Shown here: positions 16,823 through 25,166 of the stretch, in pieces
How positions within the stretch are numbered: the first letter of the stretch is position 1
How the letters are laid out: every line of letters starts with the position of its first letter
Source: a virus
DNA length: 27,808 nucleotides
Virus record (IMG/VR): IMGVR_UViG_3300047477_000011
Coordinates: 1-27,808 of that record
Reading direction: 5' to 3' (one strand)
The notes under the pieces: model-generated
Told to the model about the DNA's origin: nothing
Database searches by the model: none
The model's input: the letters and a program-made list of their open reading frames with translations, nothing else
Translations under genes and position numbers: made by a program

Positions 16823-17929
16823 TTATTTTTTATTACTTTTTATTCTTAGTCCTCTTCCGCTATCGCTGTCAGAAGCCACTACTTTAAATCCAGACTGAGC
16901 AATTGATTGTGGAGCGTTTCTCATCTCCATATCGATATTTTTAATTTTTTTGGTGTTATCTAATAACGCCTCTGCTCTACCTTGTTCATAAAAGAACTTA
17001 GCCATTTTCTCCGGATTCATTGCCGCTGCTAATGAACGATGATAACCAACATGATCCGAAATTAATCCATCAGAATCTAAATACTTAGATATGAAATTAA
17101 CTACATCTGATTGAGCTCTCTTTGTCTCTGCCACATCTCCCGGCGAAAACTTAATTGTCTTATCTCCGACATTGAAATCAAAACCTTTGAATTCGTCTGA
17201 AAAAAGTTCTTCAGTTTTCTTTTGAAAGTATTGAGACTTTCTTAAACTCTCTTCCTGTTGACTACTGGAATCTTGAACGTATTTCTTGTAAGCATCGTAA
17301 GCTTCTTTTTCGCCATCAGAAACCAATCCACCTTTTGACTCAAGAGGCGTCTTATAAGTTTCTTTATACTCATCAAAAAACTTTTTAGCTTTAGCAAGCT
17401 CTTTTTTCTTAGCTATTTCCTTCTTCTTAATTTCCTTTGGGTCATCAAGGTCCTCATCATAATCAAACTTATCCTCGATCATATACTGGATATCATCTCT
17501 GTCTAAGTCCTCTTCCGTTTGAGAGTAGTACTCAACTAATAAATCGTTAGGATCCATGTCGTCAAAGTTTTTGTTTAATTTAACAAAATCTTCAATTCCA
17601 CGACCCGTTTCTTTTTTGTATTTGAAATATGCAGCTACGTCTTCTGGTAAGTCCTCTTTCTTTTCTTCTCTCTCTGCGATAAGATCGTTAATAGAGTTTA
17701 CTTCCTTTCCGTATCTGTTTTTAATATATGAAAGAACGTCATTATCTTCTAGCTCTGCCTTTGCTGGCTCTACTTGTGATTCTATTTCTACTTCAGGCTC
17801 TTGTTGAACTTCTACTTGTTCTGGTTGTGCAATACTCTCCTCATGCTTAGCCAATAACTCTTGTTCAACTTCTTGTACTGATTTTTGCTCGGCGACACCT
17901 AAGTCCCTTACAGTGAAAGTGTTTTCCAT
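16823..17929 (-). CDS. Capsid scaffolding protein, 368 aa
   Basis: A very hydrophilic, acidic, helical protein: residues about 18-60 are Glu/Gln/Val-rich, about 130-160 are a run of Asp/Glu (including DRDDIQYMIEDKFDYDEDLD), and about 160-185 are Lys-rich (KKKEIAKKKELAKAKKF). The C-terminal quarter (AAAMNPEKMAKFFYEQGRAEA, MEMRNAPQSIAQSGFK, basic end RIKSNKK) could be the capsid-binding part. This charge pattern and the place directly before the capsid gene are characteristic of tailed-phage scaffolds, which guide procapsid assembly and then leave. No protease motif is seen, so a fused maturation protease is unlikely. A promoter element lies 16 bases upstream of the ATG. Confidence 0.8.
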   Translation of the reverse strand: MENTFTVRDLGVAEQKSVQEVEQELLAKHEESIAQPEQVEVQQEPEVEIESQVEPAKAELEDNDVLSYIKNRYGKEVNSINDLIAEREEKKEDLPEDVAAYFKYKKETGRGIEDFVKLNKNFDDMDPNDLLVEYYSQTEEDLDRDDIQYMIEDKFDYDEDLDDPKEIKKKEIAKKKELAKAKKFFDEYKETYKTPLESKGGLVSDGEKEAYDAYKKYVQDSSSQQEESLRKSQYFQKKTEELFSDEFKGFDFNVGDKTIKFSPGDVAETKRAQSDVVNFISKYLDSDGLISDHVGYHRSLAAAMNPEKMAKFFYEQGRAEALLDNTKKIKNIDMEMRNAPQSIAQSGFKVVASDSDSGRGLRIKSNKK

Positions 17930-17945
17930 TTGATTTAATTTTTTG

Positions 17946-17953
17946 CAAAGTTA
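17946..17953 (-). promoter_or_regulatory. Bacteroidota-type promoter -7 element before scaffold and capsid
   Basis: The minus strand reads TAACTTTG then C, matching the TAnnTTTGY consensus exactly, 16 bases before the scaffold ATG at 17929. It lies in the 41-base gap after the portal gene. A TTTG further upstream is about 28 bases away, longer than the usual spacing, so the -33 element is weak or absent. Confidence 0.6.
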
Positions 17954-17970
17954 ATTATTATTATATTATA

Positions 17971-20406
17971 TTATCTAGGCTCAAACTCAGCAAAATCCAT
18001 TCCATCCAAACTATCCTCATTTGACTCGAATGTCATCGGAGGAAGGTTATTTTTTCGTTGATCAATTAGTTTAGACTGCTGTGTGTTTTGTAGGCTTATA
18101 CGCTTATCTTTTGCTTCTTCCTTCAAAGTTTCCTTTGTTTTCACGGCCTCAACCTCTACTCCTTTAAGTTGCATTTGCATCTGGAATTCTAACTGCATCA
18201 GCTCCATCTTCAACTGAGCCTCGCTCTTCATCTTCTCGATTTCATAGGCAACCTCTGCCTGCTTAATCTGCATTTTAGATTGAGTTTCAGCTTGTATATT
18301 TTGCATTGCTGTCTGAGCTGCCATCTGCTGTGATTGCATTTGGATCTGACCCTGCATTTGTTGCTTAGCCTGCTCATTCTTTTGAATAGCCTCTTCTTTT
18401 TTCTTTCTCTTAAGTTTAAGCAACTGATTAGCTAACTTAAGATTTCGCATCTCTCTAATATCAATTGCGTCTTCTAAGTAAATAGAATCACGAGATAATG
18501 CTAAGCTAATGTTTTGTTCTAGCTGAGCCTTCTCTTCTTCATCTGGAGATACCTCGATAAATATACCAAAGTCATAAATATATAAATCCTTAATCTCATC
18601 CAATATACCTACATTGTACTTACCAATTTGGTTGATAAACTCTTCTTTAAAGTCAGAGTACTCTAAGATATCGGCTACTCTATATGAAATAGCTTCAGCT
18701 AATGACTTGGTAACAAATAAGCTAGACTCTAGTATGTGTCTTGTAGCTGTATTTGAATTAAGAGCAGCCAGCTTTTGTACGCCGACTAACGAGTTAGGGT
18801 CAGGATTAGATCCGTCTCTAGCTTCATTCAATCCAGTAACATCTCTAATCATACTTAAGTAGTGATTATAACTACCTACTAAACTAGCAATTTTACCTTG
18901 TCCGCTATTAGAGTTAAGTTCTTGAATAGGAACTCTAGCGTTGTTAAACTCTCCATCTCCTGTATAACTTCTACCAATTACACTACCTGTCTGGAAGTAT
19001 AATCTTAATGCGTCTTCAGGATTGTATGCAGCACCATTACCAAGGTCTACCTCGTTAAGTCCATCGGCATCAATAAATACACCGTCAGGAACTACCTTAG
19101 CAATTACTTGTTGTAACTTTAAGTGAGTCATTTGAATCAAGTCTGCAAAAGGGATCATTCTCTTCACAAGAGATTCAATGTTCCCTTTGTACATTCTTGG
19201 TGCTACAGCTATGTAGTTAGGAATTGCGTGTTGTGAAGCTGACTTAGGTCTAACCATGTTGCGAGACAACTCCCACTTCAACATAATATTAGTACCCATA
19301 ACCATCACACCATCGTACCAAACGTCAATAGTCTTCTCAATCTTTTCAAAACGACCCTCATCCATCATCTCTTGTGGTGGATTGAACGTGTCGTCCTTTT
19401 CTATTATTTTATATCCACCGTCTTCTAAATTCTTTTTCTTATAAACGATTTTCTTTGTCGTCTTATAGTTTACGTATAATAAAGTAGCTGTGTCATTACT
19501 GAACAAGCTATTATTGTAAAACTGTGCTGAGTTGTAATAATCATACCATGACTGACTATACTTTGATATTTCAGCTAAATCTTCATTAGTAAGTGTAGGA
19601 TCAATTTTAACTAGCTCTGTAATCGGAACAGTTTTAATTTCTCCCCAATAGAAACAATCCTTAAAGTAAGGATCCTCAGTATAGCTATACACCACATTAG
19701 CAGGGTCAACATACTCAATTCTTACTCCGTCACCAGGAAGGAACATATGCTTAGCCATACCAACACCTAAGGTAGCGATATCGTAGTCTACTCTCTTTCT
19801 AGTTTCGTTATATTTATTTTCGTCAAATACTGTGTTAATAGCTTCCTCTTCAGCTATCTCAATAGCTGGCTTATACTTAAGCTGCATGTATAATGAAAGC
19901 TCTTCGTCATTCTCAGGTAAGTCATCAGGATTAGTATCGAATGCATTCACACCAAACTGCTCCTTAACTTGAAGTAGCATATCCTTAGATACCATATCAG
20001 CTTGTATCATGTCCTGATACTTAGATCTCTTGTCTGCTGATATTGCGTCCTGTGCGTATGCCTTAGGTTTAAACAACCTGTCATTCATTCCGTTAACAAC
20101 AATGTCAACGAATTTAGGTATAATAGGTACCGGAGTAAAGTCAAGGTTAGTATGAGATAAGTCACCATCAACGGCTATCTGATCCTTATACTTACCTATA
20201 GACTGTTCACCCCTTGCGTATAATCTTAACTTATGGAAGTTACCCCACTGATCGTAGAATCTACAATTATTATTGTCTTTACGAAACCACTCGTAAGACA
20301 CGGCCTGGCATATTTGTAATCCATACTCATAAGATTCTTTTTCTTTATCTGAAGCAAACTGATTTGGAAAATCAGTAGCAGGTATATTTATTTTTACGTC
20401 TTTCAT
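17971..20406 (-). CDS. Portal protein, 811 aa
   Basis: The dodecameric portal forms the DNA entry channel and docks the terminase. It starts directly after the terminase stop. Residues about 20-70 (YEWFRKDNNNCRFYDQWGNF) and 90-105 (VPIIPKFVDIVVNGMNDRL) are typical of the N-terminal clip and wing of long Bacteroidota podovirus portals. The region at about 520-555 (LNEARDGSNPDPNSLVGVQK, then NSNTATRHILES) is the stem and crown hallmark I associate with crAss-like portals. From about 665 to 785 the chain is an extended Gln/Met/Lys-rich helical tail, probably a barrel inside the head; the last 25 residues are acidic. The length fits the family. No frameshift. Followed by a 41-base gap with a promoter. 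Confidence 0.88.
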   Translation of the reverse strand: MKDVKINIPATDFPNQFASDKEKESYEYGLQICQAVSYEWFRKDNNNCRFYDQWGNFHKLRLYARGEQSIGKYKDQIAVDGDLSHTNLDFTPVPIIPKFVDIVVNGMNDRLFKPKAYAQDAISADKRSKYQDMIQADMVSKDMLLQVKEQFGVNAFDTNPDDLPENDEELSLYMQLKYKPAIEIAEEEAINTVFDENKYNETRKRVDYDIATLGVGMAKHMFLPGDGVRIEYVDPANVVYSYTEDPYFKDCFYWGEIKTVPITELVKIDPTLTNEDLAEISKYSQSWYDYYNSAQFYNNSLFSNDTATLLYVNYKTTKKIVYKKKNLEDGGYKIIEKDDTFNPPQEMMDEGRFEKIEKTIDVWYDGVMVMGTNIMLKWELSRNMVRPKSASQHAIPNYIAVAPRMYKGNIESLVKRMIPFADLIQMTHLKLQQVIAKVVPDGVFIDADGLNEVDLGNGAAYNPEDALRLYFQTGSVIGRSYTGDGEFNNARVPIQELNSNSGQGKIASLVGSYNHYLSMIRDVTGLNEARDGSNPDPNSLVGVQKLAALNSNTATRHILESSLFVTKSLAEAISYRVADILEYSDFKEEFINQIGKYNVGILDEIKDLYIYDFGIFIEVSPDEEEKAQLEQNISLALSRDSIYLEDAIDIREMRNLKLANQLLKLKRKKKEEAIQKNEQAKQQMQGQIQMQSQQMAAQTAMQNIQAETQSKMQIKQAEVAYEIEKMKSEAQLKMELMQLEFQMQMQLKGVEVEAVKTKETLKEEAKDKRISLQNTQQSKLIDQRKNNLPPMTFESNEDSLDGMDFAEFEPR

Positions 20407-22653
20407 TTATCTAATAAGTTCACTTCTAGTTCCTGAGTTATTATACTTTGCAAAATTAACACTTATTTTCGACTCTTTCTTTGCCGCTAAGTACATGTTC
20501 TTTTGATTAGCCATTATAGCTAGTCCTGAACTAATCGCAGCATCAAATTTTGTTCTATTATTTATATCAAATTTAGCCCACTCTTCTATCGTTCTAGTAA
20601 AGTACATATCGCCCATCTCGTCAGAGTCTCTGTAGGTACCTTCCGTGTCCATTCCCACGTACTTTTCTATATAAGATTGAATAGCAGCAGCGTGAGATTG
20701 CTTAACATCTTCAGACGAGTTAGGTATTCCACCGAGTTCTTTTTCTGTTTTAGATAAGTTAGTAAAGTGCTTATCAGGCCTGTTCATTGAAAATCCTCTG
20801 TATCCACGATTCTTAAAGTGATATAACAGTCTTGGCTTATTATTTTCCACAAGGATTGGCATTCCATAAAACACGCACGCCATCAACACCTCTTCAAAGA
20901 ATATCTCAGCTGTCTGAGGACGAGCTATATACTCAAGAAAAAAATGATTACTAGGAGCGTTATCCATGTTAAATTTCGTAAGTCCATGTAAGGATCCATT
21001 CGATCCGCCTCCGCCGACTGTTCCGGATATGTCATAAGGGTCACAACCAAAAGCGCCAATATGCTCATTTGCAGGATATTTATTTCCATTCTTATAAATT
21101 ACTTGATTCTGCATTGCTGAATTAGGAATCCAAGATACTAAAAACCTACCTCTTGGATCTGGAGTCCACACAACCTGAGTATCCTTATCTCCATTCTTCC
21201 AGTGAAACGATCCTCTAGTTAGAATCTGATCTCTAATTAAAGAGTCGTTATAGTCTATCTGTTGATAGATCTTCGTAAGGTTGAACAATGAAGACTTGCT
21301 CTCATCTCTAAACGCGTGAGACTCTGTTCTTGAGAACTGTCTATAGAACTCATTAAGAGCATCAGCGTCATTCTTTAAAGACGCTACCTCGTTCTCCCAG
21401 TAGTCAATAGCCCCATTACTTATAGGTCTGCCGTCAATTCCTGTTATAGGAGTCTCTGGCTTTCTAAATACAGGCATTCCGTATCTATCAATGTACCCTT
21501 CAAAGTTCCATTCCATTGGAATGTATAGTGAATACATACCTGACTTTGTTTGTCCGTTCTCATTACGAGTCTTTATGTTCGAGTCTTCGTATAATTTTCT
21601 AAAGTTAGCACCACCCTTAGCAAGTGCGTTAGGAGTAGATCCCATCATACACTTACCAATAATTCTACTACCTAAACGAAGGCAAGTCTTTCTAACTCGC
21701 CAACCGTTTAATATATTATTAGGAGCTTCTAACTTACCAGACTCATCCTCAACTAAGTATATTAGTTTCTCCCCATCATAGCTGTTGTCGGCCGTATTCT
21801 TCCAGTCAATAGACGTATCCAATCCCTCAAGCTCTGCTTCAGAATCATCGTACATATTCTTCTTTGTAATCTTAGATGCAGGAACCCTAAAGGCTAGTTC
21901 AGTCTTAGGCTTATCCATACCGTCCATGATCGGCTTAAAGAAGAATGGTAGGTTACTAGATATAGGAACCACCTTGTTTGTAAACATTGTCTTAGCATCT
22001 CCCCCTGTCTTAGACTGAATACCAATCCTAGCATCCTTAGCAAGCGTTCCAATATTTACAGCTTCAGAAGAAGCCATAAATGAAAACCCAGAACGTCTAA
22101 TCTTAAGATATACCATTCCAAAACATCTAGGATCTGCTTTACACGCTTCCCAGTAAATAAAGAATATCCTGTTAGCCTCTCTAAAGTCAGGGAGTCCGAC
22201 GTCAATCTTGGTCCACTGACAGTACATGTAGTGAGATCCGGTCATGTATGTCTCAACTCCATTATTCATAAAGAAGAATCCGTTCTCTCTTCTGTCGAAC
22301 TCTTGCTCTATATAGTCTACCCATTTAGCCTTAAACTCGCTAGGAGTATTATGCCATTGGAATATAGACTTAATCTTATCAAGCTCCTTAGGATACTCGA
22401 ATGGTTGCCAGTACTGATTCTCTTTCTTCTTGTCTCGTGAGTAAATATTGTCGGGAGTTGCGGGTAATGCAATATACAATCCGTTAACATTATAGATCTC
22501 TCCGATAGTACCGTTCTTTGATATAACAATCATGTCGTACTTCTCGTCATATCCATACTCCCAACTAGCCTTCTTGTTTTTAATAGACAAGGTGTTAGCT
22601 GGAATATGATTCCTGACTACTGAGTATAAGTTATTTTGATCGTTTTTCTGCAA
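20407..22653 (-). CDS. terL: Large terminase subunit (packaging ATPase and nuclease), 748 aa
   Basis: Two-part packaging motor. The ATPase half has a Walker A-like segment KIRRSGFSFMASSE at about 184-197, which lacks the usual GK[S/T]; a Walker B LIYLVEDE at 297-304 with E304 as likely catalytic base; and a coupling segment CMMGSTPNA at about 335-343. The C-terminal RNase H-like nuclease half has GAFGCDPYD at about 532-541 for the first metal-binding Asp and a late Asp in TKFDAAISSGLA. Segments such as YMTGSHYMYCQWTKIDVG and KSGMYSLYIPMEWN are familiar from crAss-like and related marine Bacteroidota phage terminases. Its start overlaps the preceding 93-aa gene by 23 bases and the portal follows without a gap, the classical packaging order. 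Confidence 0.9.
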   Translation of the reverse strand: MQKNDQNNLYSVVRNHIPANTLSIKNKKASWEYGYDEKYDMIVISKNGTIGEIYNVNGLYIALPATPDNIYSRDKKKENQYWQPFEYPKELDKIKSIFQWHNTPSEFKAKWVDYIEQEFDRRENGFFFMNNGVETYMTGSHYMYCQWTKIDVGLPDFREANRIFFIYWEACKADPRCFGMVYLKIRRSGFSFMASSEAVNIGTLAKDARIGIQSKTGGDAKTMFTNKVVPISSNLPFFFKPIMDGMDKPKTELAFRVPASKITKKNMYDDSEAELEGLDTSIDWKNTADNSYDGEKLIYLVEDESGKLEAPNNILNGWRVRKTCLRLGSRIIGKCMMGSTPNALAKGGANFRKLYEDSNIKTRNENGQTKSGMYSLYIPMEWNFEGYIDRYGMPVFRKPETPITGIDGRPISNGAIDYWENEVASLKNDADALNEFYRQFSRTESHAFRDESKSSLFNLTKIYQQIDYNDSLIRDQILTRGSFHWKNGDKDTQVVWTPDPRGRFLVSWIPNSAMQNQVIYKNGNKYPANEHIGAFGCDPYDISGTVGGGGSNGSLHGLTKFNMDNAPSNHFFLEYIARPQTAEIFFEEVLMACVFYGMPILVENNKPRLLYHFKNRGYRGFSMNRPDKHFTNLSKTEKELGGIPNSSEDVKQSHAAAIQSYIEKYVGMDTEGTYRDSDEMGDMYFTRTIEEWAKFDINNRTKFDAAISSGLAIMANQKNMYLAAKKESKISVNFAKYNNSGTRSELIR

Positions 22654-22912
22654 ATCCTTGTATTTTAGGTTCTGGTTTGTCAGCTTCTTTTGGGTCTTCG
22701 TTTAGTTTTTCAGATTCCTGCTCTATTCTGTTAAGAATACTAAAGGCATCCTCCACTGCTAAACGCTTGGTTGCTGCGGCATTCTTTAATTTATCAGCAG
22801 ATAGATCATCGTCTCCTCCTCTGATAATAGTATCCTCCGCTACTTTTATAAGTTCTTCAACAGCCTTATATCCAGCGTCTATAATTCTCTGTTTGATATC
22901 TTTTAATTCCAT
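22631..22912 (-). CDS. Probable small terminase subunit, 93 aa
   Basis: A short, helical, charged protein directly upstream of and overlapping the large terminase by 23 bases. The core (LSADKLKNAAATKRLAVEDA, then FSILNRIEQE) looks like the helical oligomerisation region of small terminases in Bacteroidota phages; the C-terminus (residues about 75-93) is basic, with Pro and Lys. A clear helix-turn-helix is not visible, so DNA binding cannot be shown. Its start overlaps the 188-aa gene by 10 bases, so it is translationally coupled on both sides. The assignment rests mostly on position, size and helical character. Confidence 0.6.
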   Translation of the reverse strand: MELKDIKQRIIDAGYKAVEELIKVAEDTIIRGGDDDLSADKLKNAAATKRLAVEDAFSILNRIEQESEKLNEDPKEADKPEPKIQGFAEKRSK

Positions 22913-23469
22913 TTAAGTGTGATGTTATTAGTAAACATCCTGTACAGTTTTTGATCTTCTATAGTAAAAGGATATTCACTGTCTGGTTCAAATGCAATTT
23001 CATCTCCGACATTAAGTCCTAGAGATAGTAGTTCATCATTTATATACTCTATAGTTCCTACAAGGGGTTCTTCCTTACAGTTCTTTTTAATCGCAGATGT
23101 TTTAACATCTACGGGTTTTACAAAACAATACTTAGAATGTGACTTCCAATTATCATTATGTTTGTAAAGAAAAAACTGTTCGTAGTCTACAAAGAATAAA
23201 TCATCCTTAAAATAACTAGCACCACTCTTTTCTCTACCACGCATATCATAGTATAGCTTAAATACGTTATGATGTACCAGTAGCACGTCTCCTTTAGTTA
23301 TTTCTCCTGAATAGTTGATAGGTGTTTCGACTACCTCAGCGTACCTGTTTGACGACTCGTGGTCTTCCTGAGATACACTAGTAATTAAGTCTACTCCTCC
23401 TATGTTCTTTATATTATCGTATCTCCTTCCATTCAAAGGTCTTACGATAAACATGTTTGGGGATTTCAT
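22903..23469 (-). CDS. GroES-like protein, possible phage co-chaperonin, 188 aa
   Basis: The N-terminal part follows the GroES pattern: a start like 'rPL.gR' (FIVRPLNGRRYDNI), GG in the first loop, then a variable loop with HESSNRYAEVVETP, and EITKGDVLLVHHN corresponding to the 'vkvGDxVl' strand. FVDYEQFFLY resembles the 'geeyliv' strand. A second similar unit appears at about 135-180: VGTIEYIN, GLNVGDEIAFEP and LYRMFTNNITL. Phages such as T4 encode a GroES-like partner (gp31) for capsid folding by the host chaperonin. The place in the packaging operon, ahead of terminase, portal and capsid genes, fits that role. The fold call is by pattern only, and the twofold arrangement would be unusual. 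Overlaps both neighbours (1 and 10 bases). Confidence 0.5.
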   Translation of the reverse strand: MKSPNMFIVRPLNGRRYDNIKNIGGVDLITSVSQEDHESSNRYAEVVETPINYSGEITKGDVLLVHHNVFKLYYDMRGREKSGASYFKDDLFFVDYEQFFLYKHNDNWKSHSKYCFVKPVDVKTSAIKKNCKEEPLVGTIEYINDELLSLGLNVGDEIAFEPDSEYPFTIEDQKLYRMFTNNITLKWN

Positions 23470-23696
23470 TAGAAGTTGATGTTGTACTCTATAGATATAG
23501 GCATGTTACTATTAAATTCCTTCCAAAGAAAAATCTCGTTATCCTTCTCTATCCAGATTTTTATAGCCCCTGTATTATCATCGAGTCTTATGAGGTGAAT
23601 TATATGAGAGTTGTTCAATATAGGCTGACCTACAATGTAATGCATACCATTACTCTTGTAGTCAGCCCCTATTGTTATTTTTCTAATGTCGAACAT
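23469..23696 (-). CDS. Small hypothetical protein, 75 aa
   Basis: Not recognised. The chain is beta-rich (HYIVGQPILNNSHIIHLIRL, then IKIWIEKDNEIFLWKEF), soluble, without Cys and without signal or membrane segments. It overlaps the 87-aa gene by one base (TAATG type) and the GroES-like gene by one base, so it is part of a tightly coupled set. The conserved position ahead of packaging genes is the main support that it is real. No function is proposed. Confidence 0.6.
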   Translation of the reverse strand: MFDIRKITIGADYKSNGMHYIVGQPILNNSHIIHLIRLDDNTGAIKIWIEKDNEIFLWKEFNSNMPISIEYNINF

Positions 23697-23959
23697 TATG
23701 CCTGAGCTTCTGCTTCAGAGATATCTCCTGTATTGATATCAATAGAAATATTCTCTCCGTAAGTTTCAGACAGTTCTTTTTTAAATTCCTCTCTCTTAAC
23801 GTACTGATCATTGATCTGTCTAAGAACGTCAGATTTCTTGAATTCAAATTCAGTTACTAATTGTCCTAATGCTTCATTAGCCTTTACAAAGAATCCTTCG
23901 AAATTTTGTAACTTAGTTAATTCTTTTTCTTCAATTTTTTTTAAGTCCACTTTTTTCAT
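23696..23959 (-). CDS. Small helical protein, first gene of packaging operon, 87 aa
   Basis: Not recognised as a named family. It is almost fully helical and highly charged (KKVDLKKIEEKELTKLQNF, FEFKKSDVLRQINDQYVKR, EEFKKELSETYG), with a likely coiled coil from residue 2 to about 65 and an acidic C-terminus (DISEAEAQA). Such proteins can be assembly chaperones or DNA-associated factors, but nothing specific is visible. A promoter element lies 17 bases upstream of its ATG, which supports the start at 23959. It shares one base with the following 75-aa gene. Confidence 0.65.
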   Translation of the reverse strand: MKKVDLKKIEEKELTKLQNFEGFFVKANEALGQLVTEFEFKKSDVLRQINDQYVKREEFKKELSETYGENISIDINTGDISEAEAQA

Positions 23960-23976
23960 TTTAATTTAATTTTTGA

Positions 23977-23984
23977 CAAATATA
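23977..23984 (-). promoter_or_regulatory. Bacteroidota-type promoter -7 element before packaging genes
   Basis: The minus strand reads TATATTTG then T, an exact TAnnTTTG match, 17 bases before the ATG at 23959 in a 37-base gap. It is preceded by ATAATTTTG, as is the element at 6442. No -33 TTTG at normal spacing is seen. Confidence 0.55.
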
Positions 23985-23996
23985 CAAAATTATTTT

Positions 23997-24260
23997 TTAA
24001 TGTACGATTTTTAGAACATCTGCTGTTCTATAAACTCTTCCAATAGCTAATCCAGCAGTAACTGCCGCTGCATTATCTGCATACTCAGGAACACCTGTTA
24101 GTGATGGAGTGTTTAGTATTAGCAGGTTCTGTTGTAAAAAACTTATAACATCAGCGAATGTAAAGTTTCTTGTTTCTAAACTGTTCTCAGCATCAGTTCC
24201 GACTAACTTGTCGTCTACTGTAATTTCGCTGTCGTCTGGGAATTGACTGATCTTTGTCAT
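23997..24260 (-). CDS. Small virion-associated protein, 87 aa
   Basis: The N-terminus (KISQFPDDSEITVDDKLVGT, then DAENSLETRNFTFADVISFL) and the C-terminal part (PEYADNAAAVTAGLAIGRVY, then RTADVLKIV) form a two-part pattern I have seen in small proteins near tail-fibre genes of Bacteroidota phages. The DDKLVGTDxENS and VPxYADNAAA elements are also common as head and tail pieces of fibre modules. No enzyme motif. It follows the 112-aa gene by 5 bases and ends the fibre unit; a promoter for the next unit starts just after it. A small hairpin (24012-24030) lies inside its last codons but lacks a T-run. Confidence 0.7.
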   Translation of the reverse strand: MTKISQFPDDSEITVDDKLVGTDAENSLETRNFTFADVISFLQQNLLILNTPSLTGVPEYADNAAAVTAGLAIGRVYRTADVLKIVH

Positions 24261-24265
24261 ACTAA

Positions 24266-24604
24266 TTACTCTACTATTGGAGTTTCTTCAACTACTACTT
24301 CTTCAACAACAGGTTCTGGTGGAACTGGTGGAACATATTCTCCTGTAATAACAAGATTAAGTTGTTCTGCAATCCAATCCCAAGCATAAGAGTCAACCTC
24401 CCATTGAGTGTAAGCCTCGCCTGACATGGTTAAATTACCTTGTGCTAATTGAGTACTTACGTTTCCTTCTTCTGTTTCAGCCATTAATCCGTACCAAAAA
24501 GTAGCTGATGTTCCTAACGCTACATTTACTGCATATGCATTTAATACTTTTGCTTCTTGTACTGTTCCGTTATCCCAAATGGATACTGCTTGAATTGTTT
24601 TCAT
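24266..24604 (-). CDS. Tail-region protein with Pro/Val/Glu-rich C-terminus, 112 aa
   Basis: The globular part (residues 1-88) contains AVSIWDNGTVQEAKVLNAYA, GTSATFWYGLM and a Trp-rich segment WEVDSYAWDWIAEQLNL. A low-complexity tail follows, made of Pro, Val, Glu and Thr (VPPVPPEPVVEEVVVEETP). I recognise the general pattern from small proteins next to tail fibres of Bacteroidota phages but cannot name a family. The upstream spacer is A/T-rich with ATAAATAAAC and no Shine-Dalgarno. It follows the 183-aa gene by 10 bases and precedes the 87-aa gene by 5. Likely virion-associated, with the tail as a flexible linker or partner-binding piece. Confidence 0.7.
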   Translation of the reverse strand: MKTIQAVSIWDNGTVQEAKVLNAYAVNVALGTSATFWYGLMAETEEGNVSTQLAQGNLTMSGEAYTQWEVDSYAWDWIAEQLNLVITGEYVPPVPPEPVVEEVVVEETPIVE

Positions 24605-24614
24605 TATTGTTTAT

Positions 24615-25166
24615 TTATGTTAATGTTATTGCTCTTGTTGCTCCAATTGTTGTTCCAAATGGATTTATAGTAGTTGATAATGTATAAAGCCATACGTTTG
24701 TAGGGTTATTATAGCTAACAGAAAAAGATGTCCTATTGTATGTATTTCCTCCAACACCCAATGTAGTCCATCCGCTAGGCTGAACCGTTGTGCTTCCATT
24801 GGTAATTGTAAAAGCTAAAGTATTTCCTCCCCAATATAAATCTCTTAAAACAGCATTTGCCCCCGCAGGAGTTGAAATATTATTGCTTGATATAGATCCA
24901 TAAATACCCTCTCTGTATCCAAATTGAGAATTTCCACCCACAGTCATAGTTGCTGAAAACCCAATAATAATTCCCCAAGATCCTTTAGGTACTAATTGAT
25001 TACTAGAATATCCTGATATAGTAACATTATACTTAGTTACAATATCTAATCTTGTCATACATTGATTAGACGTAACCTGAGACTGCCCTGATTTTAAGGT
25101 AGCTCCGCTAGTCTGAGCATCTGTATAACTTACCATTTGATTACTTGCTAAATTTGCCCAAGCCAT
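24615..25166 (-). CDS. Beta-rich tail/fibre protein, 183 aa
   Basis: The N-terminus (MAWANLASNQMVSYTDAQTS, then LKSGQSQVTSNQCMTRLDIV) is a short module that I associate with tail or fibre proteins of Bacteroidota phages. The rest is rich in Gly, Ser, Thr and Asn with alternating hydrophobic residues, typical of beta structure, and has a single Cys. No catalytic motif, signal peptide or membrane segment. Its ATG shares one base with the stop of the homing endonuclease gene. It probably once followed the fibre gene directly, before the endonuclease entered. Likely a receptor-contact or fibre-associated protein; the role is inferred. Confidence 0.72.
   Translation of the reverse strand: MAWANLASNQMVSYTDAQTSGATLKSGQSQVTSNQCMTRLDIVTKYNVTISGYSSNQLVPKGSWGIIIGFSATMTVGGNSQFGYREGIYGSISSNNISTPAGANAVLRDLYWGGNTLAFTITNGSTTVQPSGWTTLGVGGNTYNRTSFSVSYNNPTNVWLYTLSTTINPFGTTIGATRAITLT

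Noticed and set aside
20451-20458. TAnnTTTG-like string (TAATTTTG on the minus strand) about 45 bases before the portal start
   Set aside because: It lies in the last codons of the terminase gene; in AT-rich DNA such matches arise by chance and the portal is tightly joined to the terminase gene.
22317-22529. Minus-strand 70-codon frame within the large terminase gene, and 27476-27721 within the fibre gene
   Set aside because: Out-of-frame overlaps fully inside recognised proteins, without a plausible translation start or protein character.
24012-24030. Inverted repeat tagaaca/tgttcta near the end of the 87-aa virion protein gene
   Set aside because: It forms a 7-bp hairpin, but it is inside coding sequence, AT-rich, and no T-run follows on either strand, so I do not call a terminator or an operator.
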